NCBI RefSeq assembly: GCF_963576675.1
Contig: NC_088916.1
Span: forward strand, 26,263,501-26,327,500
DNA length: 64,000 bases
Source of the DNA: Euphorbia lathyris
Taxonomy: Eukaryota; Streptophyta; Magnoliopsida; Malpighiales; Euphorbiaceae
Direction: 5' to 3'
Shown here: positions 42,663 through 53,546 of the stretch, piece after piece
Position numbering within the stretch: the stretch's first letter is position 1
Layout of the letters: each line of letters begins with the position of its first letter
Notes under the pieces: model-generated
Databases searched by the model: none
What the model was told of the DNA's origin: nothing
Seen by the model: the letters and a program-made list of their open reading frames with translations, nothing else
Program-made: the position numbers and the translations under genes

Positions 42663-44920
42663 TTAACAGAGTGGAAATTTACCAGCCTTGTATGAAATTG
42701 TAGGAGGATGAGGAAACTTTTCATTTTGTGGACAAATTCCGCAACCTTGTTGAATCTTATCTGCAAAGTTCATTAGCAACTCATATTTTCATATCAATTC
42801 GGAAAAGAAGAATCAAAGTTTGGATTTATAATGTACTACAAGTGGTTATATATTATGAGCATTACCACCATCCATGAATTTATTATAGGTACACAGACGA
42901 AACTCCTCTACTGCCGGGTCCTGCAGTTCGACAAAGAAGGTAGCCAGAGAGGCATCATGATCTCCATTTTTCGGTTTAGCAGTGAAGCAGACGTGACACC
43001 AATGTGAATACCCATCAGGTAGCATCAGTAACAGTTGACGTTTCGCACCCAAGGTGTCTACGAGTTCAAACCCAACATCCTAGACAAAATACAAAAGTTT
43101 TTTAGAATGCACATAAGAGAGAGAGAGAAAGAGAGAAGATCCAAACCTCCTTCATATTTATGCATTTTAAGGCGTGCTCAGCATATTCACGATCCGAAAG
43201 CTCAGGGCTAAAGGAACTGTTTTTATACATAGAAAGTTTGTTAGTATAATCATTCATAGTAAAAACTGAACAGATAAATTAAAATTGAGGAAAACAAGAA
43301 AATTAGTGAAGTATATAAGTAGTGCAAATAAGAAACTTTACCACTGGTCAAGCTCCTTGAAATCATATACCGTTCGAATTCGAATTCGCCCTACAACCTT
43401 ACCGTCTTTTTGATGGTTTTTCGCTTTGGGTTGGAATAATTTAGCCAACTCTTGTTGTTTGGTGGATTCGGGACACGGATAAACAATTTGAGCAGTATGA
43501 TAATGATCAGCATCTGTAGCAATAGGATGAGGGTACTCCTTTTCAGGTGGACAAAAACCACATCCAAAGGTTATTTCTGCAAATTAATTAATGAGACTCA
43601 AGAAAGAGAATGCCTATAGTATATTCAAAGAGGAAAAGATGAGGCTTACCAGGATCATCAGGCTTTGATACCCACAGGTAATCAAGCCTGAATTGCTTAT
43701 AACCACTGTCACCCAGTTCAGCAAAGATGAGTAGTTTTTCTTCATTACTGCAATTAGAATTAGAGTTTGTGGGTTTTGCATAGAAGCTGACATGGCAGTG
43801 GTCTCTAACTCCTAAATCCTCACGTCCAGGCAGATATCCAAGTACACGCCTACAACCTAAGCCTTGCACAACTTCAAAACGGGGATCCTGAAAATAATTA
43901 ATTAAATACTTGCAACAGATTCCAACCTCTAATCCATGTTGTTTTATATTAATTAAATACTTGCAACAGAAATAACAGATTCCAACCTTTAATCCATGTC
44001 GTATCCTGTCCCACTCTATGGCTTCTGCAGCGTATTCTGCAGCGGTAAGCTCAGGGACGCGATACCTGTAGTGTTCTTAAACATTAATAGCTAATTGGAA
44101 GCTTTGGGAAGAAGAAACCAAACCTTTATTAGTTGATTGATAGACACTGAAAATCCCAAACACTAACAATCCATTTATACAAACTAAGAAACATTACCCA
44201 AACAAATCTATCCTCTTCCTCATCCGAGCTTCAATGAAGAGAACCAAAAAAAAATTAACAATTGCAAACGACAATCCCAAATCCTAACAACCTATTTATA
44301 CAAACTAAGAAACATTACCAATATTCAGAAGCTTCCGTTTCCTCATCACACCTTCAATTAAAGAGAACAAACAAAATTAATAATTGCAGAGAACGATCCG
44401 AAACCCTATACAAACTAAGAAACATTACCCAGACAACTCTATTTTAGAGGAGTCTATTTCCTCATCCAACCTGCAATTAAAGAGAACAAACAAAATTAAC
44501 AATTGTAGAGAACAATCCCAAATCCTAACAAACCCATTTATACAAACTCAGGATCATTAACAAAATTAACAATTGCAGAGAACAATCCTAAAACCCAACA
44601 ATCCATTTATACAGAGCAAGAAACATTACTGTTTCATCTCTACTTGAGCGGCCTCCATTTCCACATTGGACCTTCAATTGAAGAGAACAAACAAAATTAA
44701 CAACTGCAGAGAACAATCCCAAAACCTAACAATCGATCTATACAGACTAAAAACCATTACTGTTTCATCTCTACTTGAGGGGCCTCCAATTCCGAATTCT
44801 ACCTTCAATTGAAGACAACAAACAAAATTAACAATTGCTGAGAACAATCCGAAAACCTGACAATCCATTTACACAAACTAAGACACATTACCCTTTCATC
44901 TCTGCTTGAGAGGCGTCCAT
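42663..44920 (-). CDS. DUF3615-like protein with two tandem modules and an N-terminal mini-exon array (candidate gene model)
   Basis: Core exons on the minus strand: 43987-44065, 43650-43887, 43342-43576, 43147-43216, 42866-43079, 42663-42760, all with GT..AG borders. They encode two similar modules of three exons each: an EYA(A/E)(E/H)A exon, an HCHVSFYAKP / WCHVCFTAKP exon with LIFAELGD / FFVELQDP, and a GCGFCPPEKEYPHP / GCGICPQNEKFPHP exon. Intron phases are the same in both modules, so one arose by duplication within the gene. The HV.F.AKP, FAEL and C..CP...HP pattern resembles plant DUF3615. Upstream, mini-exons 44892-44920 (with ATG), 44630-44671, 44429-44470 and 44319-44351 join in phase to give about 359 residues. 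Two further mini-exons do not fit the frame. Function unknown. Confidence 0.62.
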
Positions 44921-44935
44921 TTCTGCACTAGACCT
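44196..44935 (-). repeat. Tandem array of about six exon-intron units (roughly 110-135 bp each)
   Basis: Each unit, read on the minus strand, has a 3' splice site (CTTCAATTGAAG|G or similar), a 29-42-nt exon with an acidic or amphipathic motif (MDASQAEMK, EMEAAQVEMK, DEEIDSSKIELS, DEETEASEY), a GTAATG donor and an intron with GAACAATCCC on the opposite strand. Copies are at 44892, 44761, 44630, 44429, 44319 and 44202. The copy at 44761-44802 has an in-frame TAG. The one at about 44202-44232 has a length that breaks the phase. Confidence 0.75.
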
Positions 44936-45039
44936 TCAATTGAAGATACAAACAAATATTCAGTTGTATTGAATTTTCATTGGATATTTAATTATTGATT
45001 TGTAACTCAATATAAAACTAGTGTAACTGTTTTAGAAAA

Positions 45040-45174
45040 TTATATTATATATACTATAAAAGTGGAAGACTGGAACAGTAAAATTGGCAATTTTGTGCCA
45101 AATTTTTTCCAATGTTACCTTTTAGCACAGTTTACAATTTTATCCTTTGAAATCACTAAAAAATAGACAATGTA
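45040..45174 (+). repeat. Direct repeat, left copy (partner 48003-48128)
   Basis: About 125 bp nearly identical to 48003-48128, including ACTGGAACAGTAAAATTGGC and TTTTAGCACAGTTTAC. The two copies bracket the Stowaway, MULE-MITE and Helitron-like region. The CTATAAAAGTG(G/A)AAGACTGG start looks like the 5' end of a second Helitron family, but that is inference. Confidence 0.75.
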
Positions 45175-45403
45175 GAAATATATAATATGATTAGAAAGCT
45201 TTCACAAGAACAATACACTGCATTGGCGCTTTTACTAAATCAAAATGCAAACTCTTCAGTAAAGAGTCAAGAGCTTATAAATAAATAAATCAAGCACCAA
45301 AAATGAATCTACATTAAAATATAAACCTAAAGAAAATATAAACCTAGCAAATTGCAGCCCTTAGCTTTAAGATGCTCGAATTTCTCCTAATATATATACA
45401 GTA
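45175..45403. other. Spacer without a recognised gene
   Basis: A+T-rich non-coding sequence between the direct repeat and the Stowaway MITE. Confidence 0.4.
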
Positions 45404-45664
45404 CTCCCTTCGGTCCACAATAGAAGTCTTTCTAGAGGGTTTTTTGGTTCCACAATACATGACATTTTGCTTAAATCTAAACACATTAATTTACTTTTAC
45501 CAAATATACCCATATTTAAGTTGACTTTTTTGTCTTGAGAATAGATAAAGTTCCTAGAGGATGCAATTATTACAAGGGTAACAAAGTCTTTTACTTAAAA
45601 TTAATTGCATTTCTTAATTAGTGTGCATTAACCTTAAAAAACTTCTATTATGGACCGAAGGGAG
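45404..45664. mobile_element. Stowaway MITE (Tc1/mariner)
   Basis: The ends CTCCCTTCGGTCCACAATAGAAG and the reversed right end CTCCCTTCGGTCCATAATAGAAG are Stowaway-type, with TA on both sides (45402-45403 and 45665-45666). 261 bp, no coding sequence. Confidence 0.95.
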
Positions 45665-46117
45665 TATCTTATGGCTGATTTTTTCTATTTAAATTTTGCA
45701 GGTTGAATGAAACAATTATAATGAGTATTTTGATGATTACATGTAAGTTAAAATCTTAAACTTTCTTCTAAAATGGCTGATACTTAGCCCTTTGAAATTC
45801 AATCTTTACAATAGATTTGCTATCAGACATCATATCAATAGTATGCTAGAAATGCCGTTCAATACGGGTTTATCGTTGTTTTAGTGTTGTCTTTGTAAAG
45901 TTTGACTATTTTACTCATTGTTTCTCAATTGTGAGAATATCAATGTGTACTCATAGTCTTGAACCTCCACTTCTTAGAGGTAAAAGTTGCTTAATTGTTG
46001 TATTTGTATAGGAGCAAACGTATTGTAAAATTATGAGCCATTAAACTTCCAATTACAGATATGAGATGACAATTCCGAGAACAAAGGAAAAAGAGGAACC
46101 GAAAGCAATGAAGATGC
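45665..46117. other. Spacer with two possible orphan exons
   Basis: Two short segments have exon-like borders: about 45702-45742 (after TTTTGCAG, before TAAGTT) and about 46059-46138 (after AATTACAG, encoding MTIPRTKEKEEPKAMKM). They match nothing I know and could be captured gene debris or chance. Confidence 0.3.
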
Positions 46118-48002
46118 AATTACAAGAGTTCTATAGAATTTAAATGGCAAAAAGCATCTTCAGGTCCCTGATCTTTCATTATTTTGTGTATTAAGCCCTC
46201 GATCTTTTATTTAGATACATTGAGCCCCTGATCTTTCATTGTTTGGTGCATTAAGCCCTCGATCTTTCATTTAGACACATTGAGCCATTGATCTTTCATA
46301 TATGCGTGTATTAGGCCCTTCTATAAATTAATTCACATATGAGTGTATTAAGGACCTGTTTGGTTCAACTAGGAGTGTTCAACGATCGGTTCGGTCTGAA
46401 AACCGAACCGAACCAAACCGAAATAACCGAATACCGAATAACACTTAAAATAAAAACGAACCTAACTGATTTATATTAACAAACTGAACCGAACCAAACT
46501 GATTTTGGTTCGGTTCAGTTTGGTATTCGGTTTCATCATTTATAAAATAAATTATTAATAAATTATTAGTTTATATTATATTTAAAATATGTACATTAAA
46601 ATTTCATGATCCTAAACTTAAATAACCGTACTACTTTCTACCAAAAAAAAAAAAAAATAACCGTACTACTAACTAAATTCATGAATATTATTAAACATTT
46701 AAAGGTAATTACTTACAGTATGTTTTTAAAGTAATTACTTACAGTACATCAATTAATACGTAACAATTATGGTAAATTGATAATATCCTAATATTATAAT
46801 AAATTGATAATAGATAGCTTTTTTTTTTTGAAAGGGTTAATAGATAGCTAAATTAATGATAAATTGATAATTGATAACTAAACTAATAAGATAATTAATA
46901 TTGTAATATTATCATAAAATATTAATTATTTTAGTACAACAACATAATTGAACCAATTGATTAGGTTCGGTTTTATTTTAGATGTTATTCGGTATTCGGT
47001 TATTTTGGTTCGGTTCGGTTTTCAGACCGAACCGATCGTTGAACACTTCTAGTTGAACCAAACAGGCCCTTAATACACCCTTATGTGAATTGATTTATGG
47101 AAGGACCTAATACACCCATATATGAAAGATCAAGGGCTCAATGTATTTAAATGAAAGATCGAGGGCTTAATGCACCAAATAATAAAAGATCAGGGGCTCA
47201 ATGTGTCTAAATAAAAGATCGAGGGTTTAATACACAAAACAATGAAAGATCAGGAGCATCAGGATGCTTTTTGCCAATTTAAATTAATCCATAAAATCTT
47301 TCTAATTCCCTGCATATCTATATATAATATAAAACAGTAATGATGGAACTGAGGTGCCACTTTCTTCTTTTTTACTGATAAAAAAATATAATATAATATA
47401 TAATATATTAATTTTAATTATATTATTGTATTTATCGATAAAAAGATTTTTTTTATCCGTACTATATCTAAGAGTTCTACATAATTTAAATTAATCCCTA
47501 AAATCTCTCTAATTCTCTGCATATCTATATATAATATAAAACAGTAACGATGGAGCTGAGCTGTCACTTCCTCCTTTTTTACTGATAAAAAATAAAAAAT
47601 AATATATAATATATTAATTTTAATTATATTATTGTACTTATCTATAAAAAGATTATTTTATCCGTACTATATTTAAGAGTTCTACAGAATTTAAATCAAT
47701 CCCTAAAATCTCTCTAATTCTCTGCATATCTATATATATAATATAAAACAGTAACGATGGAGCTGAGTTGTCACTTTCTCATTTTTTACTGATAAAAATT
47801 ATAAAATAATATATAATATATTAATTTTTATTATATTATTATATTTATCTATAAAAAGATTATTTAAAGTAAATGTGAAAATAAAATAATAATATTTAAT
47901 TTATATAACACATTTATATCAATAATTATATTTATTAAATTATATTTTTATTAATATTTATATGTTAAGATGAATCTGTGCATCACACGGGTAAAAAACT
48001 AG
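46118..48002 (+). mobile_element. Second Helitron-like element with tandem 5' ends, split by a MITE
   Basis: Opposite orientation to the copy at 10948-13441 and same sequence family. TCTATATATAATATAAAACAG starts occur near 47317, 47525 and 47729. Part of an earlier unit (AGAGTTCTATAGAATTTAAAT) survives left of the inserted MITE. The 3' end has a GTG-CATCA-CAC hairpin (47978-47988) and CTAG at 47999-48002, then T. No Rep/helicase gene. Confidence 0.62.
46146..47275. mobile_element. MULE-type MITE with long inverted repeats
   Basis: The ends GGCAAAAAGCATCTTCAGG and reversed GGCAAAAAGCATCCTGATG carry a perfect 9-bp duplication AATTTAAAT (46137-46145 and 47276-47284). Arms of about 400 bp contain repeated GATCTTTCATT..GAGCCC phrases. 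Toward the centre lie inverted GTGTTCAACGATCGGTTCGG blocks of a type also seen at plant hAT ends, so a nested hAT MITE is possible. No coding sequence. Confidence 0.85.
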
Positions 48003-48128
48003 TTATATTATATATAACTATAAAAGTGAAAGACTGGAACAGTAAAATTGGCAATTTTGTGCCAAATTTTTTCCAATGTTACCTTTTAGCACAGTTTACA
48101 ATTTTATCCTTTGAAATCACTAAAAAAT
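48003..48128 (+). repeat. Direct repeat, right copy (partner 45040-45174)
   Basis: Starts immediately after the CTAG end of the Helitron-like element and matches the left copy to ..AATCACTAAAAAAT. Confidence 0.75.
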
Positions 48129-50459
48129 CTCAGCTACTGCTAGTAAAACGATGTCATTTATATGTCCTCGATTTCTGTGCCTTCTCCCCTTCTGTCTTCG
48201 TTCCTATCTTTCCCAAAGAAAAACTCTCTCTTACAATTTCACTCTCTTGATCTGCCTGGCTTCCCTCATCTTCATCAGTTTGTTTTGATCCCTCGTTCTC
48301 CAAGTTCACCTGTTCTTTTCTTCAGATATGAGGTACTCCCTGTTCTATTATTTCTTTTCCATTTCATTTTTCCTGATTGAAATCTTCCATTCCTCCTGTG
48401 TCTCCTCTTTTGATTCTCTCAAACCTAACTTCAATTGTTGTGATATGCAAGTCAGAAGGATCTGAAATACTGAATAGGTTTCTTACCTTTTTTGTGTTCT
48501 GGTTTGTTTATGATGGCATGAGCACCTCAAATCCTATCTAGAAATATGTGCCTTTCTTTTGGGTTCTCTCTTTTTCTCTCCTTTGTCAATGGCTTTCTTC
48601 TTCTCTGCTCTCTTTAGAGAAGATTTCTGTCGATTTTTTTCCTATCATGGCCTCTGTTGTTGCCGAAATATTTGCAAGCTTCTTATTATAGTGATTTCTG
48701 CTTCCGTCCGATTCACCGAAGTGAGCATCTTCTCTCTTTCATGCTTCCTTTGGGATCGGTCTCTTCATGAGGTTTGAGTTTCCCGTTCTTCATTTCTTTT
48801 TTTAACTTTCTCACCTACATCTGCTTTGGTTTTCAGATGGCTTTTGCTTTCTTCATAGGTTTTGTGTCCTCCTATCAATCCTCTCCATACCTTGCTCACA
48901 ATTTTAATCCTTTTGTACTATTTCCCTTGAGTAGAGGTTTTGTGCTTTCTTCGTCTATTGAAATTACGTGAACTGATTATTCTTTTTTTATATAGGCCAT
49001 CGAAGTGGTGTCCTCTATTTTTTTTTCAAGTTCATCAGTTCTTTTAGCGAAGGTAATTTGTTTTTTTTCTTATTTTTGTTCATTAATATCGGTTCTGTGT
49101 TTTCTTATTCTTCTGCATTTATTTGATCTAAAGTTACTGATTTAATTTAAGGTATGGGGCTCTATTTGCTTAATTTCATCCTCTGCCTGTATTCTCTGGA
49201 TATTACAAACCAGAATTCAGCATCCTCTGCCTGTCACAGGTTATGCAGTTATACCTTAGATTTACCAATGGCTGGCTTTACTTATGCTGTTATTTTCAAT
49301 TTCAATATTTCAGTTCTATTTCGATTCACAAGTGACATCTATATGGCTTCTTTTGTGTCTTTAGGTTTTCAATATATGAATTCCCCCTCTAGAGAGGAGG
49401 GAGAGGAAAAAACAATGCATTTGGATTATCAGAACACACCCAACCTACATTAATGATAGACAATCAAGTGTTAAGTGTGAGTCTTTGTTTTCCTTTCAAG
49501 TGTTACTTCAGTGATCATACATGTACATTATAAGAAAACAAATATTTTTGTTATCTTTACTCTTGATAGAGACTCCCATAATGGAAATATGGTTCTCTTT
49601 GTAGCCCCGATCCTTTTGATTTGGAATGCTCATGCTGGGCTTCCTATTTATGAATAATTTTTGTTTACTACTTTTTTCTTTTGGGTTTTCCTTTTCATTG
49701 CTCTTTGATGCTTTTGTACCTGTATTTCATTTCAGGTTTATGAACTGGGAATTCCTATCTCTAATTAAATCTTCATTTCTGTGTTTCTCAGATCTCTCTC
49801 GCTCATCTTTTAACATCATGTATTATAGCATTACTAGAGGAACCATGCAGTAGTTTCATATGTTCAATAGCATGGACCAACCTGCCTTAAAAAATTCACA
49901 AGTAACAACTATTAAATCTGATGTCTTCTATAGCATAATCAAAATAATTGCCTAGGACTTTTTATGAAGAGAGCATTGATGTTGAAGAAACTGACGAACA
50001 TACATCATTTGTTTGTATCATATGGTATGTGAATCTAAACATGTGCAGTCTTGCTAACTTTTGAGTGTTATCATTTTTTTAATATCAATTGTATGTCTGT
50101 TTTCGTATCGATCTAAATGTTAATTGAGCATCTGCTTAAGTTCACTCTTATTAATTTTAATCTAGAGTAACTTTACTCATTAGTTTAAGTTTGACTTCCA
50201 ATGAAGGTACCAGTTATGGTGGAAGTCTGTGGAATCAGATTCAGAGAGGATGGACGTTCGGCAACATAAGGTAAGCTTATGTTATCATAATGTTAGGAAA
50301 AAACAAACAAACAAGATTATCGATGATTCAACTGTATAAGATGTTGCCTATAAATTATAGTTATTGCACTAAAATGTTTTCGTCTTATAAACAAACCATT
50401 GTCTGATCAATACAAGAAAAAAAGCTAGTTAGCGACCGAATTTAGCGACCAGATAAAAT
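48129..50459. other. T-rich region without an identifiable gene
   Basis: Pyrimidine-rich on the plus strand with several short open frames (for example 48162-48380, 49154-49453), none resembling a known protein. The composition and many TTTCAG and GT phrases resemble 5' UTR and intron sequence of a plant gene, possibly captured by a Helitron. At 50427-50470 a TTAGCGACCGAATTTAGCGACC phrase adjoins the truncated end of the Athila-like element. Confidence 0.35.
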
Positions 50460-51332
50460 TCGACCGTAATTCCCTTCCCGGACACCTCATGTCCTAGTAC
50501 TATATAATCTTGAACCATAAATTGACACTTCTCCCAACCAAGAGCAAGATTAGTCTCCTCACATCTTTGAAGAACTTTATCAAGATTGTTTAAACAACTT
50601 TCGAAGGATGACCCAAAAACAAAAAAAATCATCAATGAAGACTTCCATGAAGTCCTCAATCATCTTGAAAAATATGGCGGTCATGCAACGTTGAAAGGTG
50701 GCGGGAGCGTTACATAGCCTGAATGGAATCCGCCTATATGCAATTGTCCCATAAGGATATGTGAATGGCGTCTTGTCTTGATTCGAAGGATCAACGGGAA
50801 TTTGCATATAGCCGGATAAACCATCCAAGGTACAAAAGAATTTATGTTCGGCCACTCTTTCCAACATTTGGTCAATGAACGGCAATGGAAAATGATATTT
50901 GCAGGTGGCTTCGTTAATTTTTCTATAGTCTATGCATACCCACCATCCCGTTACCTTTATTGTGGGGATTAATTCCCCTTGATCATTTTCCGTTACCGTT
51001 GTGCCCCCTTTTTTAGGAACACATTGGACCAGACTTACCCATTGACTATCGGAGGTAGGAAAGATTATACCTGCGTCGAGGAGTTTAATTACCTCGGCTT
51101 TCACTACCTCTTTCATATTGGGGTTGAGTTGTTATTATGGTTGCACAAAGGGTTTGACTTCGTCCTCTATAAAGATGCGGTGTGTGCAAATGGTGGGGCT
51201 AATTCCCTTGATGTCGTGAATAGTCCATCCAAATGCTCCCTTGTGTTTTTGTAACACCGCGAGTAATGCTTCCATCATGTCCTCTATCAAAAGAGAAGAT
51301 ATAACAACCGGTAAGAATTTAGGAGGTTGCAA
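50460..51332 (-). pseudogene. Athila-like reverse transcriptase fragment
   Basis: From the right: KGAFGWTIHDIKGISPTICTH, stop codons near 51135, then KAEVIKLLDAGIIFP, VCIDYRKINEAT, LPFIDQMLERVAEH, the FCTLDGLSGYMQI box and the catalytic FIDDF. A frameshift near 50600 follows, then CEETNLALGWEKCQFM and LGHEVS. This is the first two thirds of a Ty3-type RT. It stops at 50460 where the element is truncated, so RNase H and integrase are gone. Confidence 0.92.
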
Positions 51333-51599
51333 AAAGACATTTTAAATTAGGAGGCAAAGGTGTAAGTTGCAAAGTTGGGGGCTCTTCTAGAGAGGACTTT
51401 GGTTTTGCTTTACTATCCCGGTCCAAACCCTCAAACCGATTCTTTGCCCACAAACATTGCTCTATTTCGAAGGAGTATTCAAAGGGCTTGTTTAATGGCT
51501 CCTCATCCACGTGCTCATTACCAATTGGACCCGAAGAGGCCTCTATAGGACACCTATCATACAAATCTTCAACAAAAACATCAATAGGGTCTAAAGAGT

Positions 51600-52241
51600 T
51601 TAAAAATTACAATCTTCCATGGTGTTAGAGGAAAATTTTATGGAGTTGTAGACATTGAACACTACCTCTTTATCTTGTAACCGAAGTATAAGCTTACCTT
51701 CGTGAACGTCTATAAGAGTTCTTCCGGTTGCAAGAAATGGTCTACCTAGGAGGATAGGTACCGAGTCATCTTCCGCCATGTCGAGCATTACAAAGTTGGC
51801 GGGGAAGATGAATTTGCCCACCTTCATTAAGACATCCTCCACTACTCCCTTTGGCCGGGCAAGTGATCTATCAGCCAATTGAAGCATCATATTGGTAGGT
51901 TTTGGCTCTCCCAATCCGAGCTTCCTAAAAACAAATAAAGGCATTAGATTAATACTAGCACCTAAATCACATAAAGATCTACTAAACTCAACATTCCCGA
52001 TTGTGCACGGGATGGAGAAGCTCCCTAAGTCTTTGAGCTTAGGCGGGAGTTTGTTCATGATTATCGTGGAGCATTCCTTCGTAAGTGCTACCGTTTCATT
52101 TTGTTCTAACTTCCTCTTTTTGGCAAGGATTTCTTTAAGAAACTTCGCGTAAGTGGGCATTTGTTCTAATGCCTCCGTGAATGGAATGTTTATATAAAGT
52201 TTCTTAAAACTTTCTAAAAACTTACCGTATTGGTGATCCAA
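51600..52241 (-). pseudogene. Athila-like aspartic protease region
   Basis: Contains SIPCTIGNVEFSRSLCDLGA, SINLMPLFVFRKLGLGEP and VPILLGRPFLATGRTLIDV. The active site reads D-L-G-A, the form usual in the Athila lineage, so it is not a mutation. The frame is open for 213 codons with a break on either side. The spacer to RT (51333-51599) holds an acidic linker with EQCLWAKNRFEGL. Confidence 0.88.
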
Positions 52242-52636
52242 TTTTTCTTTCTTTAATCTTTGTGGGAACGGGAGCTTAGGTACATAAGCCCAATTGGATC
52301 ACTAGCACTTTTATTATTATCCGAGGAAGTTAAAAATTTTAGGTCCGAACCGGGGTTGCTTACCTCTTCCAGTTCGTTACTTACTTATGGAGCGGTTGAT
52401 ATCGCCTTTGGAACCGGTGGTTCCAAACCCTTACCACTTCGGAGCGTGATCACTTGCACAGACTCCTGATTCTTTGGTCATGGTTTTTGTTCGGTGTTGG
52501 TCGGGAGAGACCCTTGTCGTCTCTCTTGTTGTTGACGATTTAATTGGGCCACTTGGTGCCCCAAATCCCTGCAAAATGCTTCATTATCAGCAAGACATGA
52601 AGATATTTCTTTAAGAAGACTAATTGTCGTAGGGTC

Positions 52637-53546
52637 TTACACGTTGCTAGGAGGTTGAGAGTTTTGGCCTCCTTGGGCATTTGGGGATTGGTCCAATCCG
52701 TGCTCCTTGTATTCACTATTAAATCCGGATGGGGGCTTCAACACGTTTTGGTTGTTTCCATATGACAAATTCAGGTGTTGGTGTTGAGGCCTCCATCTGT
52801 TGTTATTATTATTACGGTGGTGATAAGCATTTGAATTATGGTAGGAGTTATAGTTAGAACTATACCTTGGCTTCCCTCCCATATAACTTACACTTTCAGC
52901 GTCGCTGGCAAAAGGACTTCCGGCTTGGCAATCTTGACCGTGATGGTCGCCACCGTAATGAGAGCACATCAGGACATGTGCTAAAATTTTGAGGCTCATT
53001 TGCGCCATCAAGGCGTCTAACTTCTTGTTCATCTCGGCCATGGAAAATTTAGGAGCCTCGCCCTCCACGACAAATGTTTGATGTCGCGAGAGTTCGGCAA
53101 GCCGATCTTCTTGCCATTGGACGCTTTTTCTAGCTAACTCATTGATAAGCTTATAAGCCTCGCTTTTCGACTTCCTAAACAAATCCCCTCCTGTAGCAGA
53201 ATCCATAGTTGCACGATTAGTAGGATTTAGACCATGATAGAATGTACTTACGAGATCGTGCTTAGGGATGTCATGGTGAGGGTCGGAGCAACTTTCGGAA
53301 CCTATCCCAAGCTGAGTGAAGGGCCTCGTATTCGAGTTGCCGAAAAGATGTGATGTCATTCTTTAACTTAACCATTTTGGATGGCGGGAAGTAATAGGAA
53401 AGGAACTCCTTCTCGAGCTCGTCCCATGATGTGATCGATCTTGCTTCCAATGATCACAACCACTCCAAAGCTTGGCCTGTCAAGGAAAAAGGGAAAAGCT
53501 TTGGATGCACGGCCTCAACTGGAACACCATTTTGTCGAGAAGTATC
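52637..53546 (-). pseudogene. Athila-like gag, C-terminal part
   Basis: Starts at the solo-LTR insertion with TSRQNGVPVEAVHPKLFPFS, then SWDELEKEFLSYYFPP and FYHGLNPTNRATMDSATGGDL, and a Ser/Asn/His-rich end. Stops interrupt it near 53465 and 53360. The N-terminal part of the same gag lies at 59630-60006, beyond 6 kb of inserted DNA. Confidence 0.88.

Noticed and set aside
46370..47060. A separate nested hAT MITE in the centre of the MULE-type MITE
   Set aside because: The flanks on the two sides are inverted (TTCAACTA / TAGTTGAA), not a direct duplication, so I could not tell it from the inner arms of one element.
48162..49853. Several short frames suggesting a membrane-protein gene
   Set aside because: They are Phe/Ser/Leu-rich because the strand is T-rich, have no linking splice pattern I could defend and match no known family.
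50427..50470. CTAG at 50426-50429 as a Helitron 3' end for the 48003 repeat
   Set aside because: No subterminal hairpin lies upstream, and the adjacent TTAGCGACC phrase suggests debris of another element.
51968..51995. D-L-G-A in the protease read as a broken active site
   Set aside because: DLGA is the usual form in the Athila lineage, so it is not evidence of mutation.
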